A DNA stretch of 64,000 nt from Neckera pumila (lineage: Eukaryota > Streptophyta > Bryopsida > Hypnales > Neckeraceae): the NCBI GenBank assembly GCA_963969595.1, contig OZ018409.1:6896520-6960519 (forward strand). The letters are read 5' to 3'. Shown piece after piece: positions 46,918 to 60,794 of the stretch. The notes beneath the pieces were generated by a model. It did not search any database. It saw nothing but the letters and a program-made list of their open reading frames with translations, and was not told where the DNA came from. The position numbers and the translations under genes are program-made. Each line of letters starts with the position of its first letter. Position 1 is the stretch's first letter.

Positions 46918-47050
46918 CTGTAGACCAACGCCAACACCAACATCATGTCAGACATCATCTATTTGCGAAAATTGCTAGCATGCGGTTGAACATCCAAGAT
47001 GATGTCAGATACATCCACGACATGTGTGAAAATATGCGTATGAAACTCAC
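46918..47050 (-). other. Probable 5' UTR intron of the LBD gene
   Basis: On the minus strand a donor TTG|GTGAGT ends an upstream exon at 47051, and an acceptor GGTCTACAG|GGG starts the exon at 46917, giving a 133-bp intron upstream of the start ATG. Both sites are close to consensus. The leader further out (47.8-48.56 kb) is T/G- and CT-rich on the minus strand, typical of a long plant 5' UTR, possibly with more introns. Confidence 0.4.
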
Positions 47051-47051
47051 C

Positions 47052-49170
47052 AAGTACTCAGGCAGGAGGTAGTTGCCGTCAAGTGAAGCTGGAGCAACCA
47101 ACAGTCACGGTCATGGGTCCCGCAGCCCTCCTGACAATGATCTTTGTGTTGGCTTCCGTGTAAATCATGTGCTCCAAGTGTTAACCTTGCTCCACTTCGG
47201 AACTCTCCCGCCTGCATGAACCAACCAGAGGGATTCAACATCTTAGTGAGCCGTTCGCTGCTTGCTTACTGCGATCTGAGACACATCCAAGACTTGCAAC
47301 ATTCCAAATTCTAGAGTGCTTCTTCAACTGCAAAACGAACTTGAAAATGGGGTGCAGGCACTAGATTTCTGGTCTAACACAGTCAAGATTCTGTCACTAA
47401 ACGATATGCTGCCCATGTCCCTCACTCTGGGTAAAATGTTGTGAACAACGATTCGCTCTCGTGACCATGGTCCCTTTTGCAGAGAGCATAATTTTCAATG
47501 GGCTCTAGATAACCAACAAGCCGGCGAACCAAGAAAAAAAGTACTACTTCCCGGAGAAATTCACAAAAAAATGAAATTTAAAATGGGCGTCCCACATACC
47601 TTCACAATTGGGAACCGATCGCTTCGGTTAGTAAACAACGACAGCCTCAGGACCGTCCATGGTTGCGGTCTGTGCTCGGAACTTACAGTCTCCAGCAAGC
47701 CCTTACAAGTCTTCCAAGAACGAAGTGTTGATTTAAGCGACAGGAGCGATGGAGTAGAGAGCGACAGGTTCTACTGACACTGCGCACTGCATCGGGTTCT
47801 TGGTTTTGCCTTCAATTCCAGTTGACTACGGGCTAAGCACGCACCCACGGTCCGTCACAAGGCACAATCCCTCTCCCAAACGAAAACTCAAACCACCGGA
47901 AAACACTCTAACGATGAGTAGGCCTTCAGGTGTTAGAAGATGGCAGCATAGTGAAAACTTCGCGCCACAGAAAAACGAGAAAGTCCAAACCCACTTGAAC
48001 CGAATTCTCGCACACAGAACGACAACGCCGAAATCGAACCAGCGAAGACCAACAAGTCCAGCCAAAACACAAGCTCTTGACACAAACGCAGTGCTTGCTC
48101 ACAGAAGCAGTACTCACAAGACCCCCCAAAAAGATGAACAGTAATCTTAGTCCCTCTCTGTATCTCTCTCCCGAAACTCGTATCCAACACTCAAACCACC
48201 GCCAGCAACAGATCCTCACCCAACAACCCAAACTCCAGCACCCCTCGAATCCCACAAAACGCACTGAAACCACCCAAACTAGAAAACGTCCGCACAAGTA
48301 AGAAAGCGAAGACAGATTCACGCCACGTGATCACTGACACAAGCTATACCGAACACACGAAACGAACACCGAACTCCCCGACTAGCCACAAACTAGACAC
48401 GCAAACCGCGTCGACAACACCCCAAGTAGGAAAAACGAACACACAGATCCAAAGTCGAGCACAGCAAATGATGGCTCTTCAAGACTGGAAGCAAGGCAGA
48501 GCTAGAGAGAGAACTACTGAAGGCGAGATGGCAGGCAGCAGGCGAGCGACTAAGAGCGAAGGGGCGAGGAAGTAATGACCAGAGGGTGGCGTGTAAAGCC
48601 TGGTAAATAAGGCCCTCTCTGCTGCTGCAGTCTGGAACCAGACGGAGCTGGAGTGCGCAAGCCGGGGCTGGCTGCTGCTGCTGACGGCCGGACGCCGGGG
48701 ACGGGATATGCCCGCATGCCAGGAATTTCGGGGCGAAAGGGGAACACGGCAGCCAGGGACGCAGGGTACCTGGGGACCTTCACTTTTTTACCTCCAGTGA
48801 GCATAACTTCTTAAGATGTGCCTTCCGTGAGCTTCCGTCGACGGCGACGGCTCCGCAGCAACCCTTCCGGGCGTTCCGGCTGCCGGCTGCTCCGGATGCT
48901 CCGGCTGGCTGTGGTGACTGGACCCGGACCCGGACCCGGACCCGGCACGGGCACGGGCACGTTCGTTGCAGCCAGCCAGGCTTTCGGCCCCGGCCGACCA
49001 CGCCGGCGAGGGTCCACCGCCACCGGGCCTGGCGCGGGCTTGCCGGGCTTGGGCCCGCACTCTTCGGGTCTCACGGTCCCCGCGGTTCCACTGCCGGGGA
49101 GTGGAGTGGGTTTGGTCGCATTTCTTTTATCTTTTTCTTTTGTCTGACGGACGGGGGACCCACTGCCTGG
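47052..49170 (-). promoter_or_regulatory. LBD leader and promoter region, GC-rich
   Basis: About 47.8-48.56 kb reads as pyrimidine-rich leader on the minus strand (TTCTCTCTCTAGCTC near 48505). A TTATTTA sequence near 48604 could be the TATA element. Upstream, 48.6-49.17 kb is strongly GC-rich with a 6-base minisatellite (GGACCC/GGGCAC units, 48920-48960). Long open frames in this GC-rich part (for example 48811-49371 minus, Pro/Gly/Val repeats) are most likely compositional. Boundaries are inferred. Confidence 0.4.
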
Positions 49171-51328
49171 CTCGAAATTCAGTTGCACTGGGGAGGGAAT
49201 GATGGAAGTGGGGGGCAGAGGGCAGGCAGGCAGTCGGTCGGGCAGCTTCGGAAGGGGGCCCGTGAAAATGTGTTGGGACTTGGGAAAGGAAGTGCATGTA
49301 GTCCAATGGTGTGTCTGAATTCGTTTTTTTGTTGCAATTCTGAGATATTTGGAAATATGTCTCTTTCGCACAAGGGAGAACGTCTCGTAATTTAAAAGAA
49401 TATACTAGTGTGCCGTTGCCACAGCCAAAATAAAAGTAAAAATATTTTTCTAATCTTTTAATTCATACAAAGCTTTAAAATTCAATCATTTTCACATCAA
49501 AGGTCCAAATGCCACAAAATGAAGCCCATGCACCCCTCCTTGCAGAGAGCTTCCAACGGTACCAAGAACGCAACCAAGGGACACATAGTTCGAGAGACCT
49601 CATCGTAACAAACAAACAAAACAAACAAATAAACAAACAACCTAACTTAAGGTATAGAATAGATAAGTAGTAGTTTAGACGATCATTTTTATAATGAATT
49701 CACGCATTTAGAAAAATACAAATTATCACAATTTAAAAATACATAAAATCTTGTGTTTAGTTTAAAAGATTTTGAATTTATAATGATTAACTTTTGAATC
49801 TGCAAATTTGCAAATGCGTAAACTACAAATGTATAAAATACAAATGAATGTACTATAGTTTGTATTTTTGTGGCTTTCAAGAGTTTACTGGTTTTGCAAT
49901 TTCAACATTTTGAAGTTGTAACTCTTTGATTGGTTGTTATTGGTAGCATTGAGAAAAACAAGGCCCTTGTTGTTTATTTAAAGATGTTTAGGAGCAATCA
50001 AAAGGATACAAATAATTTGAAATCTACTCTAAGGAATTCATAACACTAAGGTAAAGCAGCCCATTGTGGTCAAATGACTCACAGTGGACACCTAAGGAAT
50101 GACCCCATTATAGGGGGGGTCAATATGTGACATTTGGGTCACAATGCATGTCTTTCATGACAGTCATAGAATGATTAGTGATTTCATTAGGAACTTCCAA
50201 CTTTCTAGTGTAAATTCATTGTAAGCCATTGGTTGTCTAGGCCTTCCATGTTAGAAAACATTATGACTGCTTTAGGTGAACAAGATGAGCATCATGGATT
50301 AAAATTTGTTGGTTTTGGAGTAGTCTACAAACTCTTTTGGACCATGATGCATTGAACTCTTCAAAAACTCATAGCAAACCCATACTTTGTCCAAAAAAAT
50401 ATAATTTCAATTGCTCTCAGTGTTTTTCACACTTATCTTTGTGTATGAAAAAACTTGAAATTTTTTAGCAATTGCATGAGGCCAAACTCCTAATTCTAAC
50501 CACAGTGGGTTGTTTTACCTTAGTAGAAACAAGGTTCACATAGAATATAAAATGACTGCAACCAGACCTATTAGTAGTCAAATTCAATATATTGGTCTTT
50601 TTGTGAATCATTCTCTAATACCATACCCATCATCAGGGTTGGTGTTATTTAATTAAAAATCAAGAGTTGATTTTTTTAGATATTATTCATGGCGGAGTTT
50701 GAAAATACATAAATGAAATGTTCCAAGTGCTTGAATATTCAAAAATGGGACAAATGGTGAAATTCAAGTCACCTAATGTCAAAATTTAACATTTAAATTT
50801 TTATTAAAATATCATATGTACCATAACTATATCAAAATATTTCAAAGCGGTGGCATGAAGGGCTGTCATCATTAATACCTTGAAAATAAGTGGCATAAGA
50901 GGGTTTTCTTATATTGGTAGTAAAGTTCATTGTTTTTCATCAATCCTCAAAAGTTATAGGATTTGAAGTTCAAAGAAAAATAAAATAATTGTGTTCACAA
51001 CAATATTTCAGAATTCATTTAAGCATATAAATCAACTTCTTTTGAAATGAAGTCAACTAAAAAATGTGGTAAATAAAATTGAGTTTTACCTCCATTTGGG
51101 TTTTGGAATCTTTAATAGAAAGTTATAGACATCTAAAGTTCAATTGGGAAAAAAAATTTATTGCATTATTTTGACTTGACTATGAACAATTGAATTCACT
51201 TTGATGTTTTAATATACATATTCTACATGGATTGTTGTACCTCCTACCTCCCACTTCTATAAAGCACCTTGCCTTATCTTCAAAAACTAAAGTGGATGTG
51301 ACTCTTGTATATAAGGTAGAATTGCTAA
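49171..51328. other. AT-rich intergenic with one copy of a long direct repeat
   Basis: No gene recognised. The 50041-50530 part matches 52361-52815 along its length (GGAATGA.CCCAT.ATAGG, AATGATTAGTGATT, AAGATGAGCAT, TGGGTTGTT.TACCTTA), a diverged direct duplication with a TTAA-type element lying between the copies. Confidence 0.55.
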
Positions 51329-52359
51329 TTAACCCCTAAAGGACCAAACACCATTTTTTAATAAAATAGCAATTTTGGGCAAGCACACTACAAACAAAGT
51401 CTTAATTTTTTTTCTTTGAAATTTTCATACAAGATGTGCCCGAGGAGTAGATTTAAGGCTCAACAATTTTCATAACTTTTGACTACATGGTTAAAAAGTT
51501 ATTGCATGATATGTAATTTTCATTAGTCGGCAGGCAACCCAGGTAGCTCAAAAATTTTCTTTACAAATCATTTTTTTTTAAAGAAAAAATTTGGAAATAT
51601 CTCAAGATTAAAACGCATAATTTCCAAATATTGAAATGAAACAAACCGTAAGAACTAAAATAGTGAAAGTTAAACTCTTTTTAAAACATAATAATTAATT
51701 GAAAAATATATGCAATAGTTTTTTAAGATCTAATTGCACATGTATTTAAAAAACATCATTGTTTCTTAGTTTGAGGGTAGTTATAGCATCTCTACTCTAA
51801 AAGAAACTTTGAAGTCCTTTATTTAACTCAATTTCAATATTTTTTGAAAAAGAATAAATATATAAGATGTAGATTGTTTATTACAAAATTACCATTGTCG
51901 GGATTGGCAATTTTCAATTCCATATCTAAATTCTTAACAATTTTGTATTTTGAATCATTCTCTACTTTTTTCTATTTACTATTTGTTTCCTATATGTTGT
52001 GCAATTTCAAATGATCTGAAATATTTCAAGCATGCAGACAACTTGCCGTGAAGAATGAATTCAAAGAGTAACCACCATTTTGGAAAAAAACTTCTTACAA
52101 ATGTGACCTTGTGATGTGCATCTCCCCGAATATTTGCAAGGACAAAAAAAGGATTTTTTGAATTCAAACACTATTATCTTGTAATCTACATGGTGGAAAT
52201 TTCTGAAATATTTTCCACAACTTTTCAAACTAGTATACTACAAGATCCTACGGTTACATTTGTCCAAATTTTTTTTTTCTAAAATTTGGTACTTAAATTA
52301 GAAATGGCAGTTTTGGAGCGGTTTTGGTGAAAACATAGTCTCTGACCTTTAGGGGTTGA
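51329..52359. mobile_element. TTAA-type element, family A copy 2
   Basis: It begins TTAACCCCTAAAGGACC and ends GACCTTTAGGGGTTGA. It shares with copies 1, 3 and 4 the block around 51810-51930 (TTATTTAACTCAATTT, GATGTAGATTGTTTATTACA). Length 1031 bp. No coding capacity. Confidence 0.6.
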
Positions 52360-52360
52360 G

Positions 52361-54405
52361 GTCAAAGGACCCATCATAGAAACCTATGGAATGACTCCAT
52401 CATAGGATTTTCTTATAAATGAAATTTGGGCTACAATCAATGTTTTGAGTGATGGTAATGGAATGATTAGTGATTGCAATAGAACCTTTTAGCTTTTGAG
52501 TATAAATTTTATGTGAGAAGTGGAGGCCTTCATGTTGTAGCTATGTTTGAAAATATTGTGACTACTTTAAGTGAGTAAGATGAGCATTGTGATATAATTT
52601 TGTTGATTTGGAGATAGTTTAGAGACTCTTTTAGGCCATGATGGACAACACACTTCAAAAATTCATAAGAAATTTATATTTTGACCAAAAAAATTCAATT
52701 GCTCTCGCTATTTCTCACAATTGTCTTTATATTGGGAATTAAAAAAAAATTGCAATAGCATGAGGACAAACTCTGAATGCTAGCTATGATGGGTTGTTCT
52801 ACCTTAAATAATATAAAGATGGATAAAGTGGCCATATACAAGGCTCTAGAATTTTGAAAAAATTAAAAATTAAAAAAAATAATACTTTATTAACTCTAAG
52901 AGTGCTAATCAAGTATTTTTCCAACTTTAATTAATTATTTGACATGAAATGCCAACCCTAATAGCTGAGCACAATATACGCCCACATTCCTACTATTGTA
53001 TCATACTAGAACTTTAAAATACGACTTTCAAATGACCATTACAATATTTGGAATTGTAGTCTAGATTTTGCCTAGCTCGCAAACACCAAGATTATAGTAT
53101 AGGGGTTCAATTCTAGGGAATGATCAAATAGTCTACTTTATTAACCCTAAAGCCACATAAAAATAGAAATAACTTACAAAGACATATATGCTTAAGCGCC
53201 AACAAACTGGTTCAATCATCAAACATATACACTACAATTTACAACTTTAAGCTACAATCCTTTCATGAAACAATTATTTCAAGCCTTACAGAATCACACA
53301 CTACTCTAAGCATATTCAACAACCAAAATTATTCAATTAAGATTAGATATATACAACAACAACTTTAAATCATATAAAATGAATAATTCCTTCTACAGTA
53401 AATTATTCATACAGAAAAATACCCAATCACTGGGATGTACATATAATTTTCAAATATATGCTTAGAGCTTTTTTTACAAAAGATTGTTCACCGAACTGAA
53501 AAACATACACTAACAAACACTGAGAAACGAGTGAACCTCCAAGCCTTTACACTCTCGGGTAAAGTTTTGGTTGCGGTACCTACAAAAATGTCTCCATTAC
53601 AATTTCTGTCTACGTTGGTGTGTCAAACAAGTTCATATTTTAATTATAATAAAATATGACTTCACTAAATGTGTTTTTATTTTTCTACACTTATAAAGTA
53701 TCAAGAGAAAAAATTTCATCACAATCAAAGGTTTCAAAGTATTTTTAATGAATTGTTTAGTTGAAAAAGTAAGTTGTGTCTTAGTTACCTAGAATTCTCA
53801 AAATCAAGCATTTGGAATATTAAACAATTTTATTTTAATGTTATTTTTGGATAATTATAACTTACATTTAGTTGTGCATTGTATAAAATAATTCATTTTA
53901 TAAATAAAATTTTAATAAACTATTCTCTATAATGCTTGCAAGTTTCAAAATTTAGCAGTTTATACCAACAAGTTCAATAGATCCAAAAATAATAAAAATT
54001 CAAAAACAAATTCATCAAGAATATAAATCTTGCTCTCATTTATATGTAAGAATTTTTTTTATCAATTTATAGTCTTTTTATTTGATCAAAGTGAACAAAA
54101 CAAAAAACTTTGGAGGTTTTAATCAAAAATCTCCTAATTCGTATGTCCAAAACGGTAAAAAGTGATACCTTTAACCCACCCGCCAGCTGAAGCATCATTC
54201 TAAATCCAACTCAGTTAAACCATTAAAAACTTATCAATTGCACAACCTTAGAATCCTACTGCAATACCTCAAATCAAATAACATCTAAGCTCTTATCACC
54301 ATGTATTCCTAAAACCAAGTCTTATTTGGACTCCATTCACACAACAAAACAAAAAAAATGTTTATTCACTCATTTTTACACGTTTACAAGGACCAAATTT
54401 ATTAT
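52361..54405. other. AT-rich intergenic, second copy of a direct repeat
   Basis: The first 450 bases are the partner of 50041-50530. The rest contains no recognisable gene, RNA gene or repeat end. Confidence 0.45.
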
Positions 54406-55322
54406 TTAACTTCTAAGGTCCATTGTCCTTTCAGGACAAAATGGATTTTTGGTAGGTTCCTATGGTCTCAATTTTTTTCATATTTTCTTAAAACTTTTTT
54501 TCAAGATAGAGAAACACATTGGCTTTCTAAAAATAAATTTTTTTATTTCAATTGGTTGCCATAAGCAAAAGTTATGCCACCATAAGCCTAAGACAAGATT
54601 CATCAGCAGTACAAAAAAACACAAAAAGTCAAAATAAAATTTTCCAAAATTGTTTTCCTCATAGAAAATATTTTGTCTATGTGAAAAGATTTAAATCATT
54701 CTATTTGAACTAGTGATGAGAAAGTTACAAACAATCTTGTTTTTTAGGCAATCTAAGCATCTTCTTGAAAATATAACTTGTAGGATTTATTTTTTAATAC
54801 CATTTTCACAATTTTTCAAAGAAAAAAGTTCAATACGGTTTAGTTTGCTGTCTAGAACAATTCACTATAGAAATTATTGTATTTCAATTCCATCTTGGAC
54901 CTATTAATAGTTTTGTTTTTCCTTCTATCTTATATCCACATCTACTCAACAATTTTTTGAAGAAGTGAAAATCAAGTATTTTTTTCCTAAATTTTAAACT
55001 CAATTTTTCAATATAATTTTTTTAAATTCAATATTGATAATACAAAAAATTTAACCTACTGTACAGAGATTCAAAGCCTTAAAATCTAGTCAGGCAAGGT
55101 GTCAAAAAATGGATTTCTTCACTTCAAACACAAATATCTTGCAATCTATGCAATCAAGGTTTTTGAAATTTCTTTCATCCATTTTTATACTAGTCTAGTA
55201 TAAGATTTGATGATTAGATATGTGGAAAAAAAAATTCAATTTTTTTTTACACCTTACAATAGAAATGACAAATTTGAGTGGAATTTGATGAAAATAGGCC
55301 TTAGGGCTTTAAGAATTAATGT
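54406..55322. mobile_element. TTAA-type element, worn copy
   Basis: The left part TTAACTTCTAAGGTCC, then CAGGACAAAATGG and GGTTCCTATGGTCTCAA, corresponds in inverse orientation to the right end of the element at 43938 and in the same orientation to 42247-42320. The right end GGCCTTAGGGCTTTAA is degraded. About 917 bp. Confidence 0.4.
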
Positions 55323-58300
55323 TTTATTAGTAAAGATTGATGACCAATTAACTGTTTAAATTTAATTAAAATTTAAATTAATTTAATTCAATAGATACTA
55401 CCTATCTTGTATTTGATAAAGATGCTTTTCTCAAATTTAGTAATTTCACTTGAACAATTTGAAGCATTGAATTGATCTTTGCAGAATCAATCTAGGGTGA
55501 TAAATGAATTTTTCTTATGCACTTAATTTTTAAATTTAAATATGATTAAATATGACAAATCATCTTAAAATTAATAATCTATGTTTATTCTTATAATGCA
55601 AGCAAAATTACAGTGGTGCTATTTGTCATTTTAAAGTCATTACGTATCGAAGTTGACTAATCTATTAAGACCTATATGGCAAAATTTAGTTTTGTAACTA
55701 CTTTAAAAGTCATTCAAGAAAATATTTAATGCATATTTCTCTAAACTACCACCACTTTAGCATACTACAGTCGTCCAATCACACCTTTTAAAACTCATCT
55801 TCATCAAAATTGTAAAGGTTGGATGTGCATTTATTATAAAATAAATAAACTAAAAAAAAATTTAAAATATAGATTTTATTGCATTTAAAGTTTTGTTATG
55901 AAATTGAAGAAAACAACATTTTAGTAGTAGAAATAAATTCCATATAGGCAAAGAAAATGACTAAAAAAAATAATCAATTGTCAAAATTGTCATTTGGACC
56001 TTTATTTATGTCATTTTCCTAATTATTATCATTGCAATGAAGTGATAAATGTTTTAATTGTTTAAGAATGAGATAAATCTCCCTACCAACTTGAATCCAC
56101 GTACATTGAATTTATATTACTTGGTAAGCAATTACTTTAGAACCAATGTCGTTTATATCCATTTGCATCTTTATAATTTTTTAAATAACAAAAACACAAC
56201 ATAGGAAGTATGTGAAAGACTCGAAATCTCTTTTAAATGGTTGTAGTCCTCTCATATCCAAAAATACAAGTAGATTTATTGCAAGAAAAATGATAAAACA
56301 TGTTTTGCTAACTTCTAAAGGATCGAAGGGAACTATCAAGCAAATTTGTCAAAAACCACCAGCATTAACCAGAATTAATAAATAATTGTTTTAACTTCAA
56401 CAATAAAAAATTTACTAGAAATGTATAAGAAGTTTGCCATGTTTACCATGGTTAGCAGACTTCCTACCTTTTGAAGGGAGATTATTGTTCTATTCATAAG
56501 CAAACTTCTACACCATTGAATATTATATCTTATTTAGTTCAATCAAGCTAAATTTTAGAAACAAATTGGAAGCTAGCTTGCTCTAACTTACCTTGTTGTA
56601 TGAGGACGTCACGTAATTTGGACATATTCTAGCCAATTTTTGATGATTTCTTGTACATTGAGAAATTCCATTGGGGACCTTCAGGTTAGCACTAGTTTAC
56701 CTGATTTTTGGAGTGACCTTTGAAGTTTCTTGTATTGGCATGTATAGGGTCCACTTTGCAAACATAGGATTCCTTTGAAGCCACAACAAGATGTCATTGA
56801 AGCCATGGCAAGAACTATTGGTTAAAGCCATAACAAAAACTATAGAATGAAGCCATGACATGAACAATGGTATGATCTAATAATAGAATTTTGAATTCAC
56901 AAGACTAAAATTAAAGCACATAGTGTCTTTTCAATTGAAGGAGTTAAAAAGATTTCTAGGTAACCAATGGGGACCTTTGGTGTTCAATTAATTTACTAAG
57001 AAGAATTTGGATTAATAAAATATGGGAGTTGAAAGTTTTTTGAGGCATCTAATGAGATCTCAATCTTTGAGATTTTTCTATTGACTAAATTGGATACAAC
57101 ACTAGCTCTTGGTCAACATACATGTTCACAATTGTCAAAACTTCTATGTCAAATGAAATCTACAAACTTCTAACCCTCAAAAGACAAGCCTATTATCACT
57201 TCTTCAAACTTCATTTGCAAATACCTATAAACGTGATTTTTGTATTTATGTTTCAAATATGTGATTGCATGTCTTCTACTAGTCATAAAAAAATTGCATT
57301 TTTTAATGAAAATCTAAAATTATCATGAATTTTTAAATAAAAAAGGAAACAATTTATGTCAAATGCAATTGATGTTTAAAGAACTTGAATTTTTTTTAAT
57401 AGGTTTACAATTAAGTGTATTACATCTTAGTGTAAACTTTCTTACCATATCATTCTAAAATTTTAAGAAAAAACTCCATAGTTATAGATCCAAAATTCAA
57501 ATTGCTATAAAATCTTAGTGACAACCTTTAGATTGATTTAGTTAATTTTTGGTGACCTTTGGGAATTTTATATTAACAAATATAAGGTCTACTTTGCAAC
57601 CATTTGAAGTTTCTATTAAAAAAATGGTGGAATGCAGCCAAGATGATAATGGAATTTCAAAGTTACATGACTAAATTTGAAGCCCTCAAAGAAATTGTCT
57701 TTCTAATTGAAGGAGCTGAAAAGTTGAGGGAATCTATATAGTGAAAAGGTAGCACACAACCTGGACTATCAAAAATCCCTACCCTATGCTGCTAAAAAAC
57801 GTGCATCGTCATATTGATATTAAAAAAAATTTATACCACTCTTTGCGTTGTGGATCTGGGGTCTAGAAATAAAATAAGCTCTCTCTATCTACTCACTTGC
57901 GCTGAAATGATCGCTCACTGAAGCTTGTCAATCAAGATTTGTAAGAGTGCGGCTTTGCCGACCATTTTGACCTCTTCGGGTTCTTAAACTTTTCAATTTC
58001 AATTTTGGATCTGTAGACAATTACATTCCCATGACCTCCTTTCACTAATGAACTTGTCTTGTGTATTGCATCAAACACTGTTTTGACTATGCGGAATTCT
58101 TAGTAATGCACATTGTTTGAAAACACTCAACAAGTGCAATGTATGTCTGGATGCACAACGGAAAGTCGTTGCAATTTTAAAATAGAACATCAACCTTGCT
58201 CTTTAAGGAATTCCCTATGGACAAAAGTTGATACTTGACAGACATACAAACCTCAAAGAAGACATTGTGCATTTGAAAACACAAAGAAGTGTGGTTGATA

Positions 58301-59875
58301 GCTTGCATTTACAAAAACAACACTTGCACTTTGAAGATGGAAGTGTTGGCTACATGTTTATTGTGCTTTGATTGAAATAATGTAGTAGGGTGTCCAAAGC
58401 AGTGATTGCGGTACTATAAAGAGGAAATTGTAGTCGCTCATTAGATCATTGTTTTTTGTGTTTTTTGTGGAATTGAAATTTTAATGAATTTAAGATTTTT
58501 CCGCGCAAAGAAAGGAACTGAAGAGGAAGGAAATAAATTTGGAGATTGAGTGTTTCAATGTAGGGAATTGGAAATGATTTTTGTTCAATGGCTACATGCC
58601 ATGTGTACAATAATGTTTCCCTAACTACTTTACTATTAGGTTTGAACATAGTTTTACACTGTGCTATGTACTCAAAAGACAACCTACACCATTGTTGCTG
58701 AAGGAACCAATGCTGGAAATGTTGGAAATTTAGAGATTCGATTCATTTTTGAAACAAAAGGTGAAAGAATTTGGAATTTAAATATATTGTGGGATTAGAT
58801 CTAAATTTAGTATTTTTCTTTTGAAAGAGGTTAAAGTTTTTTTGAAGGAACCGATGGAAACTTTTGGAATTCAATTAATTTTTGAAACAAATGCCATGTA
58901 AATTTGGATTGGAATTTGGATCCAAAAAAATATGAGAGTTGGAAGGGTCCACTTTGCAAATAAGGGTTTGAATTTTGGATTTTTGTATTGGCAAATACTA
59001 TATATAGAGTTCAACATCAACTATTAGTCAACATTCACCTCTAGAAACCACCATAATGAGTTCACAATTACCAATATTTTTATGTGAACCAATGTCTAGA
59101 GACCTGTAACCCTCAAAAAAGGAGACAATAATTATTTTTTCAAAGTTCATTTTGTAAGTGTCTATAAATGTAATTTTTATATATTTTTTTAATAATGTGC
59201 ACATGTTTTTTATTAGTTGTAAAATTTTGAAATTAATAGTGAAATTTTCAATAAAAAGTGAAACAATTTGTACCAAATGCAATATATGCTCAAATTTTTT
59301 GAAAATCTCTTCAAAAGTTTATATTATAGCATAGAACACCATAATGCATCTTTTTTTATTGTATCATTTTAAAATTAGAAAATCAAGACTTCATGGCTAT
59401 AAATTCATTTTTCCAAATTATTGGTTAGTATTTTAGAATTTTTTCTATATATAAATAGAATTATAAATAAATAGCCAAAAAATATTGATGACAAATTTAT
59501 TGCCAATAGAAAACTATTCTACATTAGTAAGTTAATTACATACTTACCAAATTTCATATGTAAAAGAGGAGTTACAAAATTTGGCAACTTAATTTAAAAG
59601 CTTCAAGAAACATAACTTTTTGATTTGGACATTGGATCATGACTTTTATTTGGCAAATAGCTTATATGTCTATACCTTATGTTAAAAATAATTTTGCACA
59701 AATCTATCTAAATATTCAATGGTCCATTGAACAAATACTTGGTCTTTTGAGGAGTTAACAAATGTAAATATAATATCTCACCTGGTGGTGAAGGTTGGCA
59801 TTCTTGGTTGGATAATTGATTAAAGTTGAAAATATAACTTAACAAATGTTTAAAACTGAAGCAATTATTTTCAAA
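55323..59875. other. AT-rich intergenic with a second direct duplication
   Basis: No gene recognised. About 56960-57500 and 58850-59400 are diverged copies of each other (TTCAATTAATTT, GTTCACAATT.., ACCCTCAAAA, TCTATAAA.GT.ATTTT, ..AAACAATTT.T..CAAATGCAAT). Each lies in a longer stretch of similar wording. A small GC-enriched patch occurs near 57890-58000. Confidence 0.5.
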
Positions 59876-60794
59876 TTAACCCCTAAAGGACCAGGATACA
59901 TTTTTGGCTACATAGTACATAGCTATTTTAGGCAGGTACATGTGAAAGAAGTTTTTCATATTTTTGGCCCAAATTTTAATAGAAAGTAGGGACAAGGAAT
60001 ATCTTTCATATGCACTAAATTTCATGACATTTGGATATATGAATCAAAAGTTATGGCCTAATATGTTGTTCTTTTCAGTAAATGGGCGATCCGAACAAAT
60101 TAAAAAAATCACTTTTTTCAAAAACAAAAATTTGAAACTGGATTTCTCTCTCTCTATATATATACACATAGAAAGCTTTAAATCATTCCATTTGATGAAT
60201 GAAGTCAAAAGTTATGAGGAGTTTTTGTTTGCAGGCAATTATGGATTCTCCACTCTAAAATAGATTTTGAAGTCCTTTATTTTACTTAATTTTCAATGTT
60301 TTTGGAAAAAAATAAAATTATAGGATGTAGGTTGTTTATTACAACATTATAATTTTTGTAATTAGCATTTTTCAGTTCCATAATTAAATTCTTAACAATT
60401 TTGTATTTTGAATCATTCTCTACTTCTTTCTGCTTATTATTTCTTTCCTATATGTTGTACAATTCTTCAAGCATGTAGCCAACTTGTCTGGGAAAAAGAA
60501 TTCAAAAAAACACCATCATTTTGGACATTTTTTCATAGAAAAGTGAGCTTGTGAAGTGCAGCTGCCCTGTTTTTTGTAGGGCCAAAAAAATGATTTTAGT
60601 GAATTTGAATACTTATATCTTGCAATCCATGCGGTGGAAATTCTTGAAATTCTCACCACATGTTTTCAAGTCAGCATACTACAAGATCCTATGGTTACAT
60701 GTATAAAAAAAAATCAAAAATTTGGTACTTGTACTAAAATGGCAATTTTTGAGCGTTTTTGATGAAAACATAGTCATGGAACTTTAGAGATTGA
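59876..60794. mobile_element. TTAA-type element, family A copy 3
   Basis: It begins TTAACCCCTAAAGGACC and ends ACTTTAGAGATTGA (worn). It shares the left 200 bases with 62046 and 63429 (CCAAATTTTAATAGAA, AAATTTCATGACA, TCAAAAGTTATGG) and the right block with copies 1 and 2. Confidence 0.6.

Noticed and set aside
48811..49371. 186-codon minus-strand frame rich in Pro, Gly and Arg
   Set aside because: It arises from a GC-rich minisatellite; overlapping long frames exist on both strands and no domain is visible.
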